Shown: positions 53,233 through 63,296, numbered from the stretch's first letter. The stretch is DNA of 64,000 nucleotides from Rhodobacter ferrooxidans (GCF_000176015.1 NZ_ACYY01000007.1:1-64000); one strand, 5' to 3'. Made by a program: numbers and translations. The notes: generated by a model from the sequence alone, not told the origin.

Positions 53233-53768
53233 AGCCGCCTCCCGCGCGCATCAATCTCGCCCATTGCCGGTTTGTGCACTCCCAGCAGCAGCCGTGAGGC
53301 CCCCACCACCAATGGATAGCAGACAATCGACCCCAGAACCTGGATCATCGCATAGCCAAACCCCGGCTGCGGCACGAACGTCACGGCAAATACCATCCGA
53401 TAAGCCAGCAGCATCAGGGTCATCAGACCCGCGATCACCAGCCATTCCATGCCGATGCTCAGCTCGCGCATCAGTGCCGCCCGGCCGCGCAGGAATTCGG
53501 CGGCCAGCACCACCAGCGCCGTCCACAGGCCCGGTGGCCGCATCAGCAGGAAATCCTCGGTCAGCACCACCCCGACGATCAGCCAGACCGGCAGGTAATC
53601 GGGGCGGCGCTGCACCCATGCGAGGGTCAGGCACAGGATCAGGTCAGGCCCCGGCCAACTGCCCGCCGTGGTGCCCATCGGCAGCATCCGCAGAAAGAAC
53701 AGCACCAGAGCAAAGCCGACAAACAGGCTGCGGTGCAACCACAGGTCGCGGTTGTGCGGGTCAACCAT
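53229..53768 (-). CDS. mreD: Rod shape-determining protein MreD
   Basis: Inner-membrane protein of 179 residues with five or six hydrophobic segments, including RSLFVGFALVLFFLRML and LILCLTLAWVQRRPDYLPVWLIVGVVL. It links MreC to the wall synthases. It overlaps mreC by eight bases and mrdA by four, consistent with coupled translation. MreD proteins conserve little beyond topology, so the call relies mainly on context, which is decisive. Confidence 0.9.
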   Translation of the reverse strand: MVDPHNRDLWLHRSLFVGFALVLFFLRMLPMGTTAGSWPGPDLILCLTLAWVQRRPDYLPVWLIVGVVLTEDFLLMRPPGLWTALVVLAAEFLRGRAALMRELSIGMEWLVIAGLMTLMLLAYRMVFAVTFVPQPGFGYAMIQVLGSIVCYPLVVGASRLLLGVHKPAMGEIDARGRRL

Positions 53769-54687
53769 TGCTGCCCCCGGGTGTGGCCTCGGGCAGCGGC
53801 ATCGGCCCGATCAGTTCCGGTGGCGGCAGCGGCGGCGCCACCATGGCACCGGCTTGCGAGATCGGCGGCAATTCGTGGCTGCGCAACACCCGCAGGAACT
53901 CCAGCCGTTCATAGTCGGCGGCCATCCGCACCCGTTGCCGCCGGTCCGGCCCCAAGGCCACTTGCCCCACCAGCAGCCCCGCCGGGAACACCCCGCCATC
54001 GCCCGAGGTCACCACCTGATCGCCGGGGCGCACCAGATCGGGTTTCTCCAGAAACTCCAGCGGCGGGGCAGGCGAATTGTCGCCCGACATCAACGCCTTC
54101 TGCCCCGAGGGCTGCACCACCACCGGGATACGGCTGGCGCTGTCGGTCAGCAGGATCACCCGCGCCGTGCGTTCGCCCACGCCGGAAATGCGCCCCACCA
54201 GCCCCAGCCCGTCCATCGCCGCCCAGCCGTCGCGGATACCGTCGCGGGAGCCTACATTCAGCAGCACCGACTGGCGGAACGGGCTGCCGCTGTCGGCCAG
54301 CACCATGCCGGTGACATGGGTCAGCTTGGCATCGAGCCGCACCTGATTGAGGTCCAGGAGCCTTGCGTTCTGCTGTTCCAGTTGCAGCGCCGCCTCTTTC
54401 CACGCCTTCATCTGCTGCAATTCGCGGCGCAGTTCCTGGTTCTGGTCATAAAGGCTGGCATAGGACTGAAAGGCGTCGATCATCCCCGCGGCCTTGGTCA
54501 CCGGCACCATGGCCCAGGCGAAACTTGGCACCAGCCGGTCCACCAAAGCGGTGCGAAAGCGTTCGACCCGCGGGCTGTCGATGCGCCACAGCAGGAACAG
54601 CGCGAACAGCAGCAGCACCAGCCCCCCCACCAGAATCCGGCGGATGGGGCGGGAAAATTCGTCCTCCGATGTCCGGTTTCCTGCCAC
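53761..54687 (-). CDS. mreC: Rod shape-determining protein MreC
   Basis: Bitopic envelope protein of 308 residues: an N-terminal membrane helix (ILVGGLVLLLFALFLLWRI, about residues 18-36), a coiled-coil (YDQNQELRRELQQMKAWKEAALQLEQQNARLLDLN) and a periplasmic beta-sandwich core including VLLNVGSRDGIRDGWAAM and QVVTSGDGGVFPAGLLVGQV. A Pro-rich C-terminus (PPLPPPELIGPMPLPE) follows. It positions the elongation machinery. It lies 40 bases after mreB. Confidence 0.95.
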   Translation of the reverse strand: MAGNRTSEDEFSRPIRRILVGGLVLLLFALFLLWRIDSPRVERFRTALVDRLVPSFAWAMVPVTKAAGMIDAFQSYASLYDQNQELRRELQQMKAWKEAALQLEQQNARLLDLNQVRLDAKLTHVTGMVLADSGSPFRQSVLLNVGSRDGIRDGWAAMDGLGLVGRISGVGERTARVILLTDSASRIPVVVQPSGQKALMSGDNSPAPPLEFLEKPDLVRPGDQVVTSGDGGVFPAGLLVGQVALGPDRRQRVRMAADYERLEFLRVLRSHELPPISQAGAMVAPPLPPPELIGPMPLPEATPGGSNG

Positions 54688-54727
54688 GGCTGCCTCTTGG
54701 TCACACGCGGGGCGTCAGCGCCCGCTT

Positions 54728-55837
<1,110 letters not shown>

Positions 55838-55964
55838 TTATAGGGATATGGCCTGGGAAGGGAAAGAGCCTTGCCCGAAGGCTTTGGCGCAATTCGCCGT
55901 GAAGCAACCGGATTCGCGGGCGGAACCGGGCAGCGGGCCGGGCCGGAAAGGTTCGAAAATGAAA

Positions 55965-56000
55965 GGGGCGGCGGCGAAACTGAAGTTCCGCCGCCGCCCC
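55965..56000 (-). terminator. leuA terminator hairpin
   Basis: GGGGCGGCGGCG (55965-55976) and CGCCGCCGCCCC (55989-56000) form a perfect 12-bp stem with a 12-base loop that can pair further with one mismatch. On the minus strand it is followed by TTTCATTTTC, as expected of an intrinsic terminator, 78 bases after the leuA stop. Confidence 0.75.
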
Positions 56001-56018
56001 GATGTTCGATCCTTCTGG

Positions 56019-56037
56019 TTTGGTCGGTCAGACCAAA
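56019..56037. terminator. Second small hairpin after leuA
   Basis: TTTGGTC (56019-56025) and GACCAAA (56031-56037) pair over seven bases around GGTCA. It lies between the leuA stop and its larger terminator and may assist it. Confidence 0.45.
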
Positions 56038-56077
56038 ATCAGCAGACCCCTGCGAAAATATATCGCGGTGCTGCTGT

Positions 56078-57655
56078 TCAGGAGGCGTCCTTGTAGTTGA
56101 CCGACTTCACATTCTCGCCCGGAGCGCTTTTGGTGCGCCGCACGATCAACCGGTTCAGCGCGTTGATATAGGCTTTCACCGATGCCACCACGGTGTCGGT
56201 ATCCGCCGATTGGCCGGTGGCAATGCGCCCGTCCTCCTCCAGCCGGACGCTCACCGTGGCCTGCGCGTCGGTGCCTTCGGTGACGGCATGCACCTGATAC
56301 AGTTGCAGCCGCGCGCCGTGCGGATAAAGCATCTTCACCGCGTTGAAGCTGGCATCCACCGGGCCGTCGCCGGTGGCGTCGATCGCGTGGTCAACCCCCT
56401 CGATCGCCATGGTCAGCTCGGCTTCCTGCGGGCCTTCGGTGCCGCAAACCACCCGCAGCCGCTTCAGTTGCAGCGTGTCATGTGCGGCATGGGTGCCCTG
56501 GTCCTGCATCAGCGCGATCAGGTCGTCGTCATAGACTTCCTTCTTGCGGTCGGCCAAGGCCTTGAAGCGCACGAACACGTCGTTCAGCTGGTTGTCGGCC
56601 AGATCAAAGCCCAGGTCGCGCAGCTTCATCCGCAGCGCGGCACGCCCCGAGTGCTTGCCCATCACCAGCGAGGTGTCGGCCAGCCCGATATCCTGCGGCC
56701 GCATGATCTCGAAGGTTTCGGCGTTCTTCAGCATGCCGTCCTGATGGATGCCGCTTTCGTGCGCAAAGGCGTTCTTGCCGACGATGGCCTTGTTGAACTG
56801 CACGGCAAAACCCGAAACCGTCGCCACCTTGCGGCTGAGGTTCATGATCTTGGTGGTATCGACCCCGGTGCGGTAGGGCATGATGTCGTTGCGCACTTTC
56901 AGCGCCATCACCACCTCTTCCAGCGCCGTGTTGCCCGCGCGTTCGCCCAGACCGTTGATGGTACATTCGATCTGCCGCGCGCCCGCCTGCATCGCGGCCA
57001 GGGCGTTGGCGGTGGCCATGCCGAGGTCGTTGTGGCAATGGGTGGCGAAGATCACCTTGTCGGCACCCGGCACCCGGTTCAGCAGCATGGTGATGATCTC
57101 GGCACTTTCGCGCGGCGCGGTGTAGCCCACGGTGTCGGGGATGTTGATGGTGGTGGCGCCGGCCTTGATGGCAATTTCCACCGTGCGGCACAGGAAATCA
57201 TGCTCGGTGCGGGTGGCATCCATCGCTGACCACTGGATGTTGTCGCACAGGTTGCGGGCATGGCTGACGGTGTCGTGGATCCGCGTCTCCATTTCGGCCA
57301 TGCTCAGGTTGGGAATGGCGCGGTGCGTGGGAGAGGTGCCGATGAAGGTGTGGATGCGCGGCTGCCGCGTGTGGCGCACCGCTTCCCAGCAGCGGTCGAT
57401 GTCCTTGGTGCTGGCGCGTGCCAACCCGCAGATCACCGCGTTCAGCCCCATCTTGGCAATGGCGCTGACCGCCTCGAAATCGCCTTCCGAGGCGATCGGA
57501 AAGCCCGCCTCGATGATATCCACCCCCATCTCGTCCAGCAGGGCCGCGATCTCCAGCTTTTCGGAATGGCTCATGGTGGCACCGGGCGATTGCTCGCCGT
57601 CACGCAGGGTGGTGTCGAATATCAGGACGCGATCCTGTTTGGATTTGTCGGTCAT
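56078..57655 (-). CDS. leuA: 2-isopropylmalate synthase
   Basis: First committed enzyme of leucine biosynthesis, 525 residues, condensing acetyl-CoA with 2-oxoisovalerate. The catalytic TIM-barrel begins VLIFDTTLRDGEQSPGATM, which holds the metal and catalytic residues, with the metal-binding His pair in FATHCHNDLGMATANALAAM. GLGERAGNTALEEVVMAL and GIHQDGMLKNAETFEIM complete the signature. The C-terminal part from about residue 400 (RLRVVCGTEGPQEAELTM) is the leucine-binding regulatory domain. It is preceded by a Leu-rich leader peptide. No leuBCD genes are adjacent. Confidence 0.95.
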   Translation of the reverse strand: MTDKSKQDRVLIFDTTLRDGEQSPGATMSHSEKLEIAALLDEMGVDIIEAGFPIASEGDFEAVSAIAKMGLNAVICGLARASTKDIDRCWEAVRHTRQPRIHTFIGTSPTHRAIPNLSMAEMETRIHDTVSHARNLCDNIQWSAMDATRTEHDFLCRTVEIAIKAGATTINIPDTVGYTAPRESAEIITMLLNRVPGADKVIFATHCHNDLGMATANALAAMQAGARQIECTINGLGERAGNTALEEVVMALKVRNDIMPYRTGVDTTKIMNLSRKVATVSGFAVQFNKAIVGKNAFAHESGIHQDGMLKNAETFEIMRPQDIGLADTSLVMGKHSGRAALRMKLRDLGFDLADNQLNDVFVRFKALADRKKEVYDDDLIALMQDQGTHAAHDTLQLKRLRVVCGTEGPQEAELTMAIEGVDHAIDATGDGPVDASFNAVKMLYPHGARLQLYQVHAVTEGTDAQATVSVRLEEDGRIATGQSADTDTVVASVKAYINALNRLIVRRTKSAPGENVKSVNYKDAS

Positions 57656-57700
57656 GGTGATCTCTCGTTTTGCTTTGGCTTCATCCGTGGGCGCAAGTCA

Positions 57701-57736
57701 CCTCCGAGCGGTCGCACCCAAGGGCACGCTCAGAGG
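57701..57736 (-). promoter_or_regulatory. leuA leader stem covering the leader stop and a GGAGG site
   Basis: On the minus strand CCTCTGAGCG (57736-57727) and CGCTCGGAGG (57710-57701) pair over ten bases with one U-G wobble around a 16-base loop. The stem contains the leader peptide's stop codon and hides GGAGG. A ribosome stalled on the Leu codons just upstream would block its left arm. An overlapping alternative pairs TGGGTGC with GCGCCCA further on. I see no clear U-tract terminator, so control may be translational or transcriptional. Confidence 0.5.
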
Positions 57737-57816
57737 CGGCTAAGGAGAAGCAGCGCACGGGTGTTGCGCAGGCAAAAAGCCCGGTTGTCGCGGAATATGA
57801 TGCGAGCCCGTGTCAT
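57730..57816 (-). CDS. leuL: leuA leader peptide (leucine-rich)
   Basis: A 28-codon open frame upstream of leuA with the run CTG CTT CTC CTT (four Leu codons, 57753-57742) near its end and two more Leu codons; the peptide ends RALLLLSRL. The stop at 57730 lies 74 bases before leuA. This matches the layout of amino-acid biosynthesis attenuators, in which ribosome stalling at scarce charged tRNA-Leu alters leader RNA folding. There is no Shine-Dalgarno sequence, and TATAGT ends eight bases before the ATG, so the transcript may begin at or next to the start codon. Confidence 0.72.
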   Translation of the reverse strand: MTRARIIFRDNRAFCLRNTRALLLLSRL

Positions 57817-57824
57817 GGGAACGG

Positions 57825-57853
57825 ACTATACGGCCAGTTTCGGGAAAGGAAAG
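57825..57853 (-). promoter_or_regulatory. Candidate leuA leader promoter
   Basis: TATAGT on the minus strand (57830-57825) is a good -10 element. CTTTCC (57853-57848) is a weak -35 at 17 bases. Transcription would start at or next to the leader ATG, giving a leaderless leader-peptide message. Confidence 0.45.
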
Positions 57854-57882
57854 CCGGAAATTCGGCTTCATCTGTTTGAAAA

Positions 57883-57933
57883 TATCCCCGCCGGAGGCTC
57901 CGGGCCGCACCACAGGTGCCTCCGGCGGGGATA
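57883..57933 (-). terminator. Long inverted repeat after the MORN gene
   Basis: TATCCCCGCCGGAGGC (57883-57898) and GCCTCCGGCGGGGATA (57918-57933) form a perfect 16-bp stem with a 19-base loop, 51 bases after the MORN gene stop. Both arms are copies of the dispersed ATATCC-type element facing each other. With the leuA leader and its promoter it fills the 328-base gap 57656-57983. Confidence 0.75.
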
Positions 57934-57983
57934 CTTGAACAGAGAAGAAAGCCTGGGCAAACGTCGTGCTGCCGCGGGCTTTT

Positions 57984-59462
57984 TCAGTTTTCGACCGGAG
58001 CAGCCTCGGGGGCAGCCGGGGCTGGTTCAGGCGCGGGGGCAGGGGTAATCAGCAGGCCACCCGCCCATTCGCCCGCAGTTTGCTGGCCGGTGGCATAGCG
58101 CAGCACGCCCTGGCCCTGGCGTTTGCCCTGCACAAAGCCGCCCTCATAGACGTCGCCGTTGCCATAGGTGGCGATGCCGGTGCCGTCGATCTGGCCGGCC
58201 TTCCACGGGCCGACATAGCTGAAGCCATCCGGCATGGTGATCCGCCCCGGCCCTTCGCGCAGGCCCGCCACGAAGCTGCCCACATAGACCGAGCCATCGG
58301 GATAGGTGGCGGTGCCCTGACCCTCGCGCACGCCGTTCAGCCAGTCGCCCTCGTAGTGATAGCCGTCTGGCAGGGTCATGGTGCCGGTGCCATGCGGCTT
58401 GGCATCCTTGAAGTCGCCCTCGTAAATCCGCCCGTCGGCATAGGTGGCGCGGCCCTTGCCCTCGATCACCCCGGCCTTCCAGTCGCCGTCGTAGGTGGAG
58501 CCATCGGGGTAGGTGATCTTGCCCTTGCCTTCGGCCAGATCGGCGGCAAAGGCGCCAACGTAAACCGAGCCATCGGCATAGGTCAGGCTGCCCTGACCCT
58601 GCATCCGGCCCTCGACCCAATTGCCTTCATAGACATAGCCATCGGCGCCGCGATAGATGCCCGCGCCATGGCGCTTGTCATCCAGAAACTCGCCGTCGTA
58701 GCTGGCGCCGTTGCCATAGCTGACGCGGCCCTTGCCCTGGCGCTGGCCATCGACAAAGGGGCCTTCGTAGATGTCGCCGTTGGGCTGGGTCAGCTTGCCG
58801 GTGCCGTTGATCTGGCCACCCGACCAGGGGCCGACATAGGTCAGGCCCTCGGGCATGGTCAGGGTGCCGGTGCCCTCGCGCTGGCCTGCCACCAGCGTGC
58901 CGTCGTAAACCGTGCCATCGGCGTAGGTGATCTTGCCGGTGCCATCCTTGACGCCGTTGACCCAAGCGCCGTCGTAGCGCGCGCCATCGGGGCTGACCAG
59001 CACGCCCTGACCCTGGCGCACCGCGTTGACCACATCGCCGGTATAGACCGAGCCATCGGCATAACGCGCCACGCCCTTGCCGGTCATCTGGCCATCGACC
59101 CAGGTGCCCTCGAAGCTGCCGCCATCGGGATAGGTGATCTTGCCCTGACCTTCGGGCTTGCCCAGCGCGAACTGGCCCTCATAGACCGAGCCGTTGGGAA
59201 AGCGCGCGATGCCCTGGCCCTTGATCTCGCCATCCACCCATTCGCCGGTGTATTCATAGCCGTTGGGCAGCCGGTAGCTGCCGGTGCCATGCTGGCGGCC
59301 GTCGCGGAAGGTGCCCTCATAGACGCTGCCATCCTCGTATTGCTTGATGACCACCTCGCCGTCGTCCTGCGCCATGGCGATGCCGCTCGCGCCCCCGGCC
59401 AGCGCCAGCCCCAGAAGGCCCGCCCGCACCGCCTGCCGCATACCCGCCTTGATCACCCGCAT
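57984..59462 (-). CDS. Exported MORN-repeat protein
   Basis: Protein of 492 residues with a Sec signal peptide (about residues 1-31, ending near GIAMA-QD) and at least 18 consecutive MORN repeats of 23 residues, plus a partial one. A typical unit is YEGQFALGKPEGQGKITYPDG. The tail is Pro/Ala-rich (TPAPAPEPAPAAPEAAP). MORN arrays form elongated beta-structures that bind lipids or proteins, and here the protein should sit in the periplasm or on the outer surface. The start at 59462 begins the signal peptide; the longer frame is antisense to nadE. It is divergent from nadE. Confidence 0.87.
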   Translation of the reverse strand: MRVIKAGMRQAVRAGLLGLALAGGASGIAMAQDDGEVVIKQYEDGSVYEGTFRDGRQHGTGSYRLPNGYEYTGEWVDGEIKGQGIARFPNGSVYEGQFALGKPEGQGKITYPDGGSFEGTWVDGQMTGKGVARYADGSVYTGDVVNAVRQGQGVLVSPDGARYDGAWVNGVKDGTGKITYADGTVYDGTLVAGQREGTGTLTMPEGLTYVGPWSGGQINGTGKLTQPNGDIYEGPFVDGQRQGKGRVSYGNGASYDGEFLDDKRHGAGIYRGADGYVYEGNWVEGRMQGQGSLTYADGSVYVGAFAADLAEGKGKITYPDGSTYDGDWKAGVIEGKGRATYADGRIYEGDFKDAKPHGTGTMTLPDGYHYEGDWLNGVREGQGTATYPDGSVYVGSFVAGLREGPGRITMPDGFSYVGPWKAGQIDGTGIATYGNGDVYEGGFVQGKRQGQGVLRYATGQQTAGEWAGGLLITPAPAPEPAPAAPEAAPVEN

Positions 59463-59621
59463 CTGATTGGCCCCTTGCCTCTGGTTGCAGCCGTTGCCGC
59501 AATTTGTCGTCAAACTAACTTTGCCGCCCGACAGAGACAAGCGCCCGTACCGCAATCGGCTTTTCCTTGCCCGCCAAACTGCTAGAAGCAAAGCACAGCC
59601 CGTCCGAGCAAGAGGCATCCC

Positions 59622-61280
59622 ATGGCCGAGACGTTCCGCCTGACACTGGCACAACTGAACCCGACGGTCGGGGCGATTGCCGCCAATGCCGCCCTGGCCC
59701 GCGACGTCTGGGCACAGGGCCATGCTGCGGGCGCGCAGATGGTGGCGCTGCCAGAGATGTTCATCACCGGCTATCAGACCCAGGATCTGATCCTGAAGCC
59801 CAGCTTCGTGGCGGCGGCAATGGCGGCAGTGCAGGCCTTGGCGGTGGACTGCGCGACTGGTCCGGCGCTGGGTATCGGCGGGCCGGTGGTGCAGGACGGC
59901 CAGCTTTACAACGGCTATTACGTGTTGGCTGGCGGCAGGGTGGCCGCCACCGTGCTGAAGCACCATCTGCCCAACGATGGGGTGTTCGACGAAAAGCGGG
60001 TGTTCGCGGCCGCCGAAGTGGGGGCGCCAGTCACGGTCGGGCCGCTGCGGCTGGGCATCCCGATCTGCGAGGATGCCTGGCACCCGGACGTGACGGCGGC
60101 GCTGGCTGCTGCCGGGGCCGATATCCTGCTGATCCCCAACGGCTCGCCCTACCACCGCGGCAAGCCGTTGCAACGGGTGCGGCTGATGCAGACGCGGGTG
60201 GCGGAAACCGGGCTGGCGCTGGTCTATCTGAACATGACCGGCGGGCAGGATGATCAGGTGTTTGACGGCGCGTCGTTCGTGGTCAACCCCGGCGGGCAGA
60301 TTGCGCTGCAGATGCCGCAGTTCGACGATGCGGTGGTGCAGGTCGATTTTACCCGCGGACCGCAGGGCTGGCAGGCGGTTCCCGGCGATCTGACGCCGAT
60401 CCCGCGGATATGGGAGGCGGACTACCGCGCCTGCGTGCTGTCCTTGCGGGATTATCTGGCCAAGACCGGCTTCAAACAGGTGCTGCTGGGGCTTTCCGGC
60501 GGCATTGACAGCGCCATCGTCGCCACCATCGCCGCTGATGCCATCGGGCCAGCGAATGTGCGCTGCGTCATGCTGCCCTCGGGCTTCACTTCCGCCCATT
60601 CGTTGCAGGACGCGGGCGAGGTGGCGCGCAACCTGGGCTGCCGTCTGGATACCGTGCCGATCGGCGGGGCGCAGGCGGCGGTGGGGGCGGCGCTGCAGCC
60701 GCTTTTCGCCGGCACCGCTCCCGGCATCACCGAGGAGAATATTCAAAGCCGGTTGCGCGGGCTGATGCTGATGGCCATTTCCAACAAGACCGGCGCGATG
60801 CTGCTGACCACCGGCAACAAGTCGGAAATGGCGGTCGGCTATTGCACGATCTATGGCGACATGAACGGCGGCTATAACCCGATCAAGGACATGTATAAAA
60901 CAAGGGTGTTCGAGACCTGCCGCTGGCGCAACGAAAACCACCGGCCGTGGATGCTGGGGCCAACGGGCGCGGTGATCCCCGAGCGGGTGATCTCCAAGGC
61001 GCCATCGGCGGAACTGCGCGAGGGCCAGCGCGACGACGACAGCCTGCCGCCCTATCCGGTGCTGGATGCCATTCTGGAAGGGCTGGTGGACCGCGAGCAA
61101 TCGGTGGCCGAGATCGTGGCGCAGGGCCATGATCTGGCGGTGGTGAAGCGGGTGGAGCAGTTGCTGTATGTCAGCGAATACAAGCGCTATCAGGCGGCGC
61201 CGGGCACAAGGCTGACGCCGCATGCCTTCGGGCTGGACCGGCGTTACCCGATTGCCAACCGCTGGCGCGGCGGGGGGTAG
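59622..61280 (+). CDS. nadE: Glutamine-dependent NAD+ synthase
   Basis: Cytoplasmic enzyme of 552 residues making NAD from nicotinate adenine dinucleotide, ATP and glutamine. The N-terminal nitrilase-type glutaminase domain has Glu in [11 protein letters not shown], Lys in [16 protein letters not shown] and the nucleophile Cys in [11 protein letters not shown] (about residues 148-158). The C-terminal synthetase begins near residue 280 with the PP-loop [20 protein letters not shown], and has [25 protein letters not shown]. The terminator at 61286-61335 follows. Confidence 0.95.
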   Translation: MAETFRLTLAQLNPTVGAIAANAALARDVWAQGHAAGAQMVALPEMFITGYQTQDLILKPSFVAAAMAAVQALAVDCATGPALGIGGPVVQDGQLYNGYYVLAGGRVAATVLKHHLPNDGVFDEKRVFAAAEVGAPVTVGPLRLGIPICEDAWHPDVTAALAAAGADILLIPNGSPYHRGKPLQRVRLMQTRVAETGLALVYLNMTGGQDDQVFDGASFVVNPGGQIALQMPQFDDAVVQVDFTRGPQGWQAVPGDLTPIPRIWEADYRACVLSLRDYLAKTGFKQVLLGLSGGIDSAIVATIAADAIGPANVRCVMLPSGFTSAHSLQDAGEVARNLGCRLDTVPIGGAQAAVGAALQPLFAGTAPGITEENIQSRLRGLMLMAISNKTGAMLLTTGNKSEMAVGYCTIYGDMNGGYNPIKDMYKTRVFETCRWRNENHRPWMLGPTGAVIPERVISKAPSAELREGQRDDDSLPPYPVLDAILEGLVDREQSVAEIVAQGHDLAVVKRVEQLLYVSEYKRYQAAPGTRLTPHAFGLDRRYPIANRWRGGG

Positions 61281-61285
61281 CTCTT

Positions 61286-61335
61286 CCCTTCCTTGCGGGC
61301 GGTCATCGCAGGCGAAGACCGACCGTCAGGAAGGG
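61286..61335. terminator. Bidirectional terminator between nadE and pfkB
   Basis: CCCTTCCTTGCGGGCGGTC (61286-61304) and GACCGACCGTCAGGAAGGG (61317-61335) pair at 16 of 19 positions around 12 bases, in the short gap between two convergent genes. Confidence 0.7.
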
Positions 61336-61347
61336 ATGAGCACCGCC

Positions 61348-62328
61348 TCAGACCTTGATCACCTTGCACTCCGGCAGCAGCCGTTCGGTGTCGTCGCGGT
61401 GGCACAGGTCGGTGGCCTCGGTCATTACCGCCGCCGAAGCCGCCGCCACCCCGCGCGCCAGCGCCTTTTCCATGTTCTTGCCCTCGGCCAGCGCCAGCAC
61501 ATAGGCGCCGACGAAACTGTCGCCCGCGCCAACCTTGCTGACCACCGTCACCTTGGCGGCATTGGCGAAGATCCGCCCCGACTTGTTGGCCAGCACCGAG
61601 CCATCGGCCCCGCGGGCCACGATGACGTTTTCCGCCACCCCGGCGGCCACCAGTTTCGAGGCGAAATCGGCGGTATCCTTGCGTTCGGTCAGCGCGAACC
61701 CTGCGATTTCCTCGGCCTCCTCGTCATCCATCCGCAGGGTGTGCAGGCCCTCGGTCGGCTCGGAGATCAGCCGTTCCAGCGGCGCGCCCGAGGTATCGAC
61801 CACCAGCCGCGGCTTGTGCCCGGCCTGTTCGCCCAGCAATTGCGCAAGGTCGATCCGCCCGGCCAGGCTGTGCACGAAATCCGAAGGCACCCCGGGCGGC
61901 ATGCTGCCCGACAGCACGATGAAGCCGCCCTGCAACGCCGCCACCGAAATCCGCTCCAGAATGGAATCGATCTGGGTGTGCAGCCATTTCTCGCCCGGCA
62001 GCACGAAGCGGTACTGCCGGCCGGTGCTGGTTTCGGTCACCGCAAGGCTTTGCCGCGTCTCGCCCGGCGCGGCAAAGGCGTCCAGCGCGATGCCGACATG
62101 CGCCACCCGCAGCGCCAGCCGCATGCCGGTGGTGCCGCCCAGCGCCACCATGGCGCGGCTGCTGCCGCCCAGCGCCGCAATGGCGCGGCTGACGTTGATG
62201 CCGCCGCCGCCCGGGTCCACCTGCGGCATCGAGCAGCGCAGCTTGGGGCCAGCGGTGACCTCGGCCACTTCGGTGGCGATGTCGAGGGCGGGGTTCATGG
62301 TGATGGTCAGGATCGGTATCTGCGACAC
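61348..62328 (-). CDS. pfkB: 6-phosphofructokinase II (PfkB family)
   Basis: Ribokinase-fold sugar kinase of 326 residues, resembling E. coli PfkB. The N-terminal [14 protein letters not shown] and the [17 protein letters not shown] motif (about residues 39-55) bind the sugar phosphate, and [17 protein letters not shown] near residue 265 holds the catalytic Asp and anion hole. [13 protein letters not shown] near the end matches the PfkB C-terminus. The usual KPN motif is replaced by LRMDDEE. 1-phosphofructokinase or tagatose-6-phosphate kinase activity is an alternative. It has a LacI-type operator upstream. Confidence 0.85.
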   Translation of the reverse strand: MSQIPILTITMNPALDIATEVAEVTAGPKLRCSMPQVDPGGGGINVSRAIAALGGSSRAMVALGGTTGMRLALRVAHVGIALDAFAAPGETRQSLAVTETSTGRQYRFVLPGEKWLHTQIDSILERISVAALQGGFIVLSGSMPPGVPSDFVHSLAGRIDLAQLLGEQAGHKPRLVVDTSGAPLERLISEPTEGLHTLRMDDEEAEEIAGFALTERKDTADFASKLVAAGVAENVIVARGADGSVLANKSGRIFANAAKVTVVSKVGAGDSFVGAYVLALAEGKNMEKALARGVAAASAAVMTEATDLCHRDDTERLLPECKVIKV

Positions 62329-62661
62329 GTCGGGTCTCTTTCATGCGGTCGGCAGCAACGGGGCGGCTGCCGTTCTGGTCGGCATCCGGGCCGACCTTCG
62401 GGATTTGCTGCAAGCCCGGCCACATTGGCCCCGCCTGCAACAAGATCAAGGGCTTTCGTCGATCTGCGAGTCTTTCGTCGCCTTATGTTAGCGCTAGACA
62501 AAATCCGATGCAAAGCCCGACCTTGCGCGGGCGGCGGGGGCAACACCGGGGCAGGGAGGCCCGGTTCGGTGCGTTGGCGCACAGCAGGCCGCTCATTCTG
62601 CGCCATGGTGCGACGGTCTGCGCGACTCTATATTGCAGGTATCAATCTTCAGGAGACTGCC
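62329..62661. other. Gap between pfkB and wrbA
   Basis: This 333-base divergent gap holds the LacI-like operator at 62486-62500 and the wrbA ribosome site AGGAG at 62651-62655. No supported coding frame was seen; the long frame that crosses it is a read-through of the reverse strand of pfkB and has no coding features before wrbA. Confidence 0.55.
62486..62500. promoter_or_regulatory. Candidate LacI-family operator upstream of pfkB
   Basis: TGTTAGCGCTAGACA contains the perfect core TAGCGCTA (62489-62496) in a near palindrome. This is close to the operator form TGTTAGCGCTAACA of many LacI-type sugar regulators. It lies about 160 bases before the pfkB start and a similar distance before wrbA. 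No LacI gene is in the window. Confidence 0.45.
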
Positions 62662-63258
62662 ATGAGCACCGTCAAACTCGCCATCCCGTTCTATTCGACC
62701 TACGGCACCAATCAGACCATGGCCGAAATCGCCGCCGAGGCGGCGCGGGCCGCCGGTGCCGAAGTGCGCCTGCTGCGCATCGCCGAAACCGCCCCAGAGG
62801 CGGTGGTGAACAGTCAGGACGGCTGGAAAGCGCAGGTCGCCCGTGCCGCCGCCCATCCGGTGGCGACGCCTGCCGACATGGAATGGGCCAATGCCTATCT
62901 GTTTTCCGCCCCCACCCGCTTTGGCGGCGCCCCCAGCCAGTTGCGCGCCTTCATCGACACGCTGGGCGGCCAGTGGTTCACCGGGGCCTTGGCCAACAAG
63001 GCGGTCAGCGCCATGACCAGCGCGCAGAACGTGCATGGCGGGCAAGAGGCCACCATTCTGGGGCTTTACACCACCTTCCTGCATTGGGGGTCGGTGATCG
63101 TGGCCCCCGGATTTACCGATCCGGCGGTGTTTGCGGCGGGCGGCAACCCCTATGGCTACAGCCACACCCAAGGGGCGGCGTTTGACGACGCGGCCAAGGC
63201 CGCCATCGGCCATCAGGCCACCCGGCTTGTCACCATGGCGGCAAAACTCGCCGCCTGA
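62662..63258 (+). CDS. wrbA: NAD(P)H:quinone oxidoreductase, WrbA type
   Basis: Flavodoxin-like FMN enzyme of 198 residues that reduces quinones by two electrons. The FMN loop is seen as [24 protein letters not shown] (about residues 10-33). [24 protein letters not shown] and [32 protein letters not shown] are characteristic WrbA stretches. The ATG at 62662 has AGGAG six bases upstream. It converges on the metallo-hydrolase gene across a terminator. Confidence 0.92.
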   Translation: MSTVKLAIPFYSTYGTNQTMAEIAAEAARAAGAEVRLLRIAETAPEAVVNSQDGWKAQVARAAAHPVATPADMEWANAYLFSAPTRFGGAPSQLRAFIDTLGGQWFTGALANKAVSAMTSAQNVHGGQEATILGLYTTFLHWGSVIVAPGFTDPAVFAAGGNPYGYSHTQGAAFDDAAKAAIGHQATRLVTMAAKLAA

Positions 63259-63270
63259 GCCGATTGCGGT

Positions 63271-63290
63271 CGGGGCGTTGCAGCGCCCCG
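63271..63290. terminator. Terminator between wrbA and the metallo-hydrolase gene
   Basis: CGGGGCG (63271-63277) and CGCCCCG (63284-63290) form a perfect seven-bp stem around TTGCAG in the 38-base convergent gap. Confidence 0.6.
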
Positions 63291-63296
63291 CCCGAT

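Noticed and set aside
57984-59462. CRISPR-like regular 69-base periodicity
   Set aside because: The period is explained by 23-residue protein repeats that translate throughout; units are divergent at DNA level and there are no spacers.
59463-61223. N-terminal extension of the MORN frame on the minus strand
   Set aside because: It is antisense to nadE, whose glutaminase and synthetase motifs are complete. The MORN protein has a proper signal peptide starting at 59462.
61222-62661. N-terminal extension of the wrbA frame
   Set aside because: It is antisense to pfkB and lacks any recognisable domain. wrbA has a good ribosome site and family start at 62662.
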